A model generated the notes under the pieces. That model did no database searches and was not told where the DNA came from. It was given only the letters and a program-made list of their open reading frames with translations. A program made the position numbers and the translations under genes. DNA of 64,000 nucleotides from Muribaculaceae bacterium (GTDB lineage Bacteria; Bacteroidota; Bacteroidia; Bacteroidales; Muribaculaceae): positions 186,001 to 250,000 of the forward strand of contig JAFZAC010000007.1 in the NCBI GenBank assembly GCA_017548365.1. The letters run 5' to 3'. Shown one piece after another: positions 59,876 to 64,000 of this stretch (position 1 is its first letter; each line of letters starts with the position of its first letter).

Positions 59876-60646
59876 ATGATTGACTCACACAGCCACATCT
59901 ATTGCCAAGAATTCAACGATGACCGTGAGCAAGCAATATCACGTGCCCAAGACGCTGGGGTGCGCCATATCATCTTGCCAAACGAGAATATCGAGAGTGT
60001 GCTGTGGTTAGTGGCTACTCGTGATGCCCATCCAGGCTATATATCAATCGCTTTAGGTCTTCATCCCGAGGATGTAGATGGCGACTATGAAGAAAAACTT
60101 ACTGCCATGCGGCCGTTGCTTGATGAACATAACCCAGTGGCTGTTGGCGAGATAGGCATCGATCTGTATTGGGATGCCACTTGGCGCGAGCAACAGATGG
60201 AGGCTCTCGACACACAACTGCACTGGTGCAAGGAACTGGACATTCCTTTCATCATTCACTGCCGCGAAGCCCTTGACGAGATTATGAGCGTAATGGACAA
60301 CTTTGGCGAGGCGTTGCCACCAGGGGTGTTCCACAGCTTCACCGGCACACCGCAGGAAGTAGAAAAGGTGAGACAGCGAGGCGACTTCTACTTTGGCGTT
60401 AACGGCATTGTAACCTTCAAGAAAAGCAACGTCAAAGAAATCCTGCCTGTGGTTGGTCTTGACCGACTGCTCCTTGAGACCGACTCACCCTATCTTGCGC
60501 CTGTTCCCCATCGTGGCAAGCGCAATGAAAGTTCATTCATTCCTCACATATGTGACTTTGTAGCTGGTTATCTAGGCGTTATGCCAGAGGAAGTGTCACA
60601 AGCCACCGACCGCAATGCTATCGAGCTTTTCAAACTTGACCTGTAA
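59876..60646 (+). CDS. TatD-family metal-dependent deoxyribonuclease
   Basis: A 256-residue TIM-barrel hydrolase. It has the metal ligands DSHSHIY (residues 3-9), a glutamate in AVGEIGIDLY, HCREALDEI, FHSFTGT and ETDSPYLAPVPHRGKRNE, all family signatures. TatD enzymes are 3'-5' exonucleases involved in DNA repair and turnover. The position, 10 nt after the prenyl synthase and 15 nt before the CotH protein, suggests a shared transcript without functional linkage. Confidence 0.93.
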   Translation: MIDSHSHIYCQEFNDDREQAISRAQDAGVRHIILPNENIESVLWLVATRDAHPGYISIALGLHPEDVDGDYEEKLTAMRPLLDEHNPVAVGEIGIDLYWDATWREQQMEALDTQLHWCKELDIPFIIHCREALDEIMSVMDNFGEALPPGVFHSFTGTPQEVEKVRQRGDFYFGVNGIVTFKKSNVKEILPVVGLDRLLLETDSPYLAPVPHRGKRNESSFIPHICDFVAGYLGVMPEEVSQATDRNAIELFKLDL

Positions 60647-60661
60647 TAGCACCTAACAACC

Positions 60662-62773
60662 ATGACTAAGAAAAACACACTATTGGCACTCGTGCTGCTT
60701 GTGACGAGTATACTCAATGCTTATGCGCTTTACATCCCCAAGGGCACGTTCTACTTCGACAATTCACTTACAAAGTATTCGATAGTAAAATTTGTCTTCG
60801 GCAGTTACTCCAATCCTGAGAGCTATGTCTTCACTATGACCAACGAGGGCAACAATCTGTGGAGCATCACCATCCCCGAAACGGTGACTGGAATGTACAG
60901 GTATTGCTTCGCCGAGACATCACTAGCCGATGGCATTCACAATGAGTCGTTTCCTGACATCAAAGACCGCATAAGCAACATACTAGGCGAGAAACGCACT
61001 GCCACCTGTGAGCTATCAATCCCAGTGGGATGGATATTCACCCCTAGCAGTGGCAACAACTGGGCTTCGGGTACATGGAGAAATCCCAATCCAGGCAATG
61101 CCTACTCGAACTCATTGCCAGTGATGTTCATCAACACCGATGGTGGAGTACCTATCACGTCGAAGGATGAATATGTCTATGCAGAGTATTATGTTGACAA
61201 CATGGGAATTGAAGGCATAGACAATGTGGGGTTGGAAGATGCACCTGAGTTGATGCAGATTCGCGGTCGCGGGAACTATACATGGTCATCATTTGACAAA
61301 AAGCCCTATCGACTTAAACTTGACTCCAAAATTTCACTTTTGGGCATGAAACGCAACAAACACTGGGCACTAATGGCTCACGCCGATGACAACCTGAGTT
61401 TTTTGCGCAACACCGTTGGCTTTGAGCTCAGTCGAATGATGGGACTTGCCTGGACTCCCTCTCAGCAGCCAGTCGAAGTGGTACTCAACGGTGATTACAT
61501 AGGCTTATATATGCTGACCGAGATACCACGTGTAGAACCAGATCGTGTAAATGTCACCGAACAGGCCGACTATGAGACTAACCCATTTATCGTCAGCGGC
61601 GGCTGGTTGGTTGAGATTGACAACTACCAAGAAGAAGAGCAAATACGCACAGTTGAGGGCAACGGCAAGAACATTTGGTCGACCTATAAATCGCCCGAAC
61701 ACCTGAGCGACGAACAGCGCACATATCTAACAGGCCTTATCAATACAGCCAATGCAGCCATCTATGTCAACGACAAGAGCGACAACTCGTGGGAGCAATA
61801 TATCGACCCCGACACACTCGCTTGCTACTACATTGTCCAGGAGCTACTCGACGACACCGAGTCGTTCCATGGCAGTTGCTTTTGGCACAAAGAAAACGGC
61901 AACGACGCAAAGATAATGTTTGGTCCTGTTTGGGATTTTGGAAATGCCTATCACCGCAACATAGGCCGTTTCATTTGGGATCGCCCAGCATTTAATCAAA
62001 CATGGATTGGTGAGATAGCCAAATTTCCTCATTTCCAAGAGATTGTAAAGAAGCATTGGTTTCGCTTTGTTAGATATCATTATCCCAAGATGGACTCATT
62101 TATTGACCACTTTATCGACAAGATATATCTAGCAGCGATGTGCGATGCCAGCCGTTGGCCTCAGTACAATAACGCCGACATTCTCTATGACAAGACCACA
62201 TTCAAAAGCTACTTCAACGAAAAGTATGAGTGGCTGCTTGAACAATGGGGTGAACCACTGGATGTTACAGGCGATGTGAACCTCGACGGAGTAGTCTCCT
62301 CGGTTGATGTGACGATAATCTATGACATTTTACTTGGCAATATCGTTCCCGACGAGGAACTTGCCTTCCTTGCCGATGTGGACGGCGACAGCACCATCAC
62401 AGCAACAGACATCACAATGATCTATGACATCCTTTTAGGCTCAAATGTCCCTCCCGAGCCTGAAACTGGAATCGTCATCAACGTGCAGTGCGAAACAGCG
62501 CCCTACCTATACTCTTGGATATATAGCAATGGACATAACAATGTGCTCAATGGCGACTGGCCTGGCACACAGATGAGCGAGACAAAAACCACCCCGGACG
62601 GCATCACCTGGTGGACACACCGCTTCGACGTCGAATATGACGTCATAAACATCATTCTGAATGCCGGCAGCAGCCGCTACCAAACAAGCAACATTGAAGG
62701 TCTTGGCCCTGGCAACCACTATTTCATCTACGACGGACAAAAAACCTACCAAGACGTTACCGATCAGTACTAA
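60662..62773 (+). CDS. CotH-like protein kinase-fold protein with dockerin and a C-terminal glycan-binding-like module
   Basis: A 703-residue exported protein (signal peptide to about residue 20). It begins with a beta-rich binding-like region (residues 22-140). The CotH domain follows at about 160-530, with QIRGRGNYTWSSFDKKPYRL, LMAHADDNLSFLRNTVGFEL, YIGLYMLTEIPRVE and MFGPVWDFGNAYHRN (the DxD-like metal site). Next come dockerin-type repeats (GDVNLDGVVSSVDVTIIYDI; ADVDGDSTITATDITMIYDI, about 535-600) and a module with NGDWPGTQM (about 610-700) like starch-binding CBM26-type folds. CotH kinases phosphorylate secreted proteins. This is a second dockerin protein in the window. Confidence 0.85.
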   Translation: MTKKNTLLALVLLVTSILNAYALYIPKGTFYFDNSLTKYSIVKFVFGSYSNPESYVFTMTNEGNNLWSITIPETVTGMYRYCFAETSLADGIHNESFPDIKDRISNILGEKRTATCELSIPVGWIFTPSSGNNWASGTWRNPNPGNAYSNSLPVMFINTDGGVPITSKDEYVYAEYYVDNMGIEGIDNVGLEDAPELMQIRGRGNYTWSSFDKKPYRLKLDSKISLLGMKRNKHWALMAHADDNLSFLRNTVGFELSRMMGLAWTPSQQPVEVVLNGDYIGLYMLTEIPRVEPDRVNVTEQADYETNPFIVSGGWLVEIDNYQEEEQIRTVEGNGKNIWSTYKSPEHLSDEQRTYLTGLINTANAAIYVNDKSDNSWEQYIDPDTLACYYIVQELLDDTESFHGSCFWHKENGNDAKIMFGPVWDFGNAYHRNIGRFIWDRPAFNQTWIGEIAKFPHFQEIVKKHWFRFVRYHYPKMDSFIDHFIDKIYLAAMCDASRWPQYNNADILYDKTTFKSYFNEKYEWLLEQWGEPLDVTGDVNLDGVVSSVDVTIIYDILLGNIVPDEELAFLADVDGDSTITATDITMIYDILLGSNVPPEPETGIVINVQCETAPYLYSWIYSNGHNNVLNGDWPGTQMSETKTTPDGITWWTHRFDVEYDVINIILNAGSSRYQTSNIEGLGPGNHYFIYDGQKTYQDVTDQY

Positions 62774-62778
62774 AATCA

Positions 62779-62824
62779 GAGGTCAGAATTCAGCTCTTGA
62801 CTCAGATGACTGTTTTCTGACCTC
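62779..62824. repeat. Inverted repeat between convergent genes
   Basis: GAGGTCAGAA and TTCTGACCTC, a perfect 10-bp pair with a 26-nt loop. No strong T run follows on either side, so its role as a terminator is possible but weak. Confidence 0.5.
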
Positions 62825-62847
62825 ATAAAGTTGATGTCTGTTGTCTC

Positions 62848-64000
62848 TTAATCCTTTATGATTGTGAGTTTTTGGCCTATATTGATTTGGTCATTCTTAA
62901 TTTTGGGATTGGCTTTGCGAATTGAAGCAACGGAAACACCATATTTTGAGGCGATTTTACTTAGAGTGTCGCCGGACTTCACCACATAGGTAATGGTGGA
63001 TGACTGTTCGGAAGTATTTTTCTCATTCGCCTGAGACTCAGCCTTTTGATCTTGTGTCAGGGGTTTCTCTTCGGCCTTAACCGCTTCTTGGGAACGTTCA
63101 GGCTCCGCTTTCTTGATTATGAGTTTTTGCCCTATATTGATTTGGTCATTCTTGATTGATGGATTGGCATTGCGAATCGAGGCAACTGAAACGCCATACT
63201 GCTTGGCAATTTTACTAAGGTTATCACCAGATTTCACTACATAGGTTGTTGTAGTAGATTGCTGAGCAACAACAGCTTTTTCAACTTCTTGTTTAGCCTC
63301 TTCCACGGCTTTCTCTAATTCTTGTTTAGCTTTTTCAATCTCTTGTTCAGCATTTGCTTCTTCTAGGGCCATTGCCTCCTCTTGAGTTTGGGCTTTGGCT
63401 AGAGCCTCGGCTTTAGCTCTGGCTTCCCGCTGAAGTTGTTCGGCTTTTTTAATTGCCAAACTCTGTTCATCTACCTGGTCATACTCCTCGGGCATGATGA
63501 GCAGAGTGCCAATTTCGTTACTCTTGGTGTCGATGTAGTGGTAGCGTAGATTCTTGCGCTCACTTGTGACTTTTGCAAGAAGAAGATTGAATTTTAAAGC
63601 CTCGGGCGCCTGTTTAAACCATGCGTCACGCTTGGTCATTACAAAAGCAGGCACATTCACACTCTCTTTAGTAATATAAGGCACCATCACCTTGAGCGTC
63701 ACAGTCGATGAATCGGGACTCATCTCCACACCACACAGATGTTCGTTGTTGCCAATGGGCAAATGATGTTGAGCTACAACTTTGCTTGCTGCGTCGACAT
63801 ATTGCTGCGATGAGGTCATGGGTGTAGTATCGACTTTAAATGTAATGCCATCGACCACACGACCAATCAAACTTGGATCTCCCTCCCTATGTGCCATAAT
63901 AACAAGAACTGTGCCATAACCCACGTTGAAAGTCACAGCCTCGCAGTCGTAATTATAGTTATTGGAGGTTTTCTTGAACTGCACGCATTGAGCGTCATAA
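62848..64000 (-). CDS. LysM-domain protein, 5' end outside window
   Basis: The reading frame runs from the stop at 62848 up to the right edge without an upstream stop, so the start lies beyond the window; the first in-frame start-like codon (GTG at 63984) gives no signal peptide, which supports truncation. Visible are an N-terminal region with VNVPAFVMTKRDAWFKQ and RYHYIDTKSNEIG (unknown fold), a charged alanine/glutamate coiled-coil (about 180-245), and two LysM repeats: TTYVVKSGDNLSKIAKQYG and ITYVVKSGDTLSKIASKYG. Each has the expected SxRxANP-type end. LysM binds peptidoglycan GlcNAc-X-GlcNAc. Probably a periplasmic cell-wall protein. Confidence 0.82.
   Translation of the reverse strand, partial: YDAQCVQFKKTSNNYNYDCEAVTFNVGYGTVLVIMAHREGDPSLIGRVVDGITFKVDTTPMTSSQQYVDAASKVVAQHHLPIGNNEHLCGVEMSPDSSTVTLKVMVPYITKESVNVPAFVMTKRDAWFKQAPEALKFNLLLAKVTSERKNLRYHYIDTKSNEIGTLLIMPEEYDQVDEQSLAIKKAEQLQREARAKAEALAKAQTQEEAMALEEANAEQEIEKAKQELEKAVEEAKQEVEKAVVAQQSTTTTYVVKSGDNLSKIAKQYGVSVASIRNANPSIKNDQINIGQKLIIKKAEPERSQEAVKAEEKPLTQDQKAESQANEKNTSEQSSTITYVVKSGDTLSKIASKYGVSVASIRKANPKIKNDQINIGQKLTIIKD

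Overview
The window looks like a chromosomal segment of a gut-type Bacteroidales (Bacteroidota), probably Muribaculaceae or Prevotellaceae. This rests on a SusC/SusD pair, an independent TonB-dependent receptor with an N-terminal carboxypeptidase-regulatory-like domain, DUF4105/Lnb-like, DUF6249 and DUF3822 proteins, secreted proteins with Por-like C-terminal tails, and many promoters of the Bacteroides type (TTTG, 19-21 bp, TAnnTTTG). I saw no phage, insertion sequence, CRISPR array or rRNA. The only RNA gene found is tRNA-Arg(ACG) at 2851-2924.

Layout. 1-5.7 kb: the end of a RIC/hemerythrin-type di-iron protein with a LuxR-type regulator, an SGNH hydrolase, a tiny membrane protein, the tRNA, a secreted unknown, a GDPD-like phosphodiesterase and a ROK sugar kinase. 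5.8-13.3 kb (minus strand): a TonB receptor, a modular secreted protein, a GH20 beta-hexosaminidase and a low-molecular-weight tyrosine phosphatase. 13.6-17.5 kb: panC-panD, ffh, a small outer-membrane barrel and a cysteine-less thioredoxin-fold protein. 18-25.9 kb: a four-gene uptake operon made of SusC, SusD, a zinc metallohydrolase lipoprotein and a DUF4302-like lipoprotein, which suggests capture and trimming of a peptide-containing ligand. 26.0-26.95 kb: an array of palindromic repeats whose middle copy is split by a GxxExxY (PD-(D/E)XK-like) gene carrying its own promoter. 27-37.3 kb: secreted dockerin and tail-bearing proteins, an LTA-synthase-like membrane sulfatase and an Lnb-like protein. 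37.4-49.3 kb: mostly housekeeping genes (cardiolipin synthase, GHL10 hydrolase, pseudouridine synthase, priA, fabG, an ECF sigma operon, DUF3822-rsmD). 49.5-54.9 kb (minus strand): a TolC-HlyD-ABC2-ABC2 export operon without an ATPase. 55-64 kb: a TraB/GumN protein, pyrE, an M15-like protein, an aquaporin, a lipoprotein, a polyprenyl synthase, a TatD nuclease, a CotH-dockerin protein and a truncated LysM protein.

The accessory signal most worth following is the 26 kb cassette: three copies of a 106-bp palindromic element (period 152 bp), with a 527-bp self-promoted nuclease-fold gene placed in the loop of the middle copy. Secondary themes are repeated re-use of C-terminal tails and a beta-rich module in secreted proteins at separate loci, a set of promoters lying only 3-8 nt before start codons (probable leaderless transcripts), and several intergenic palindromic elements. 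All assignments are from reading the sequence; no database search was run.
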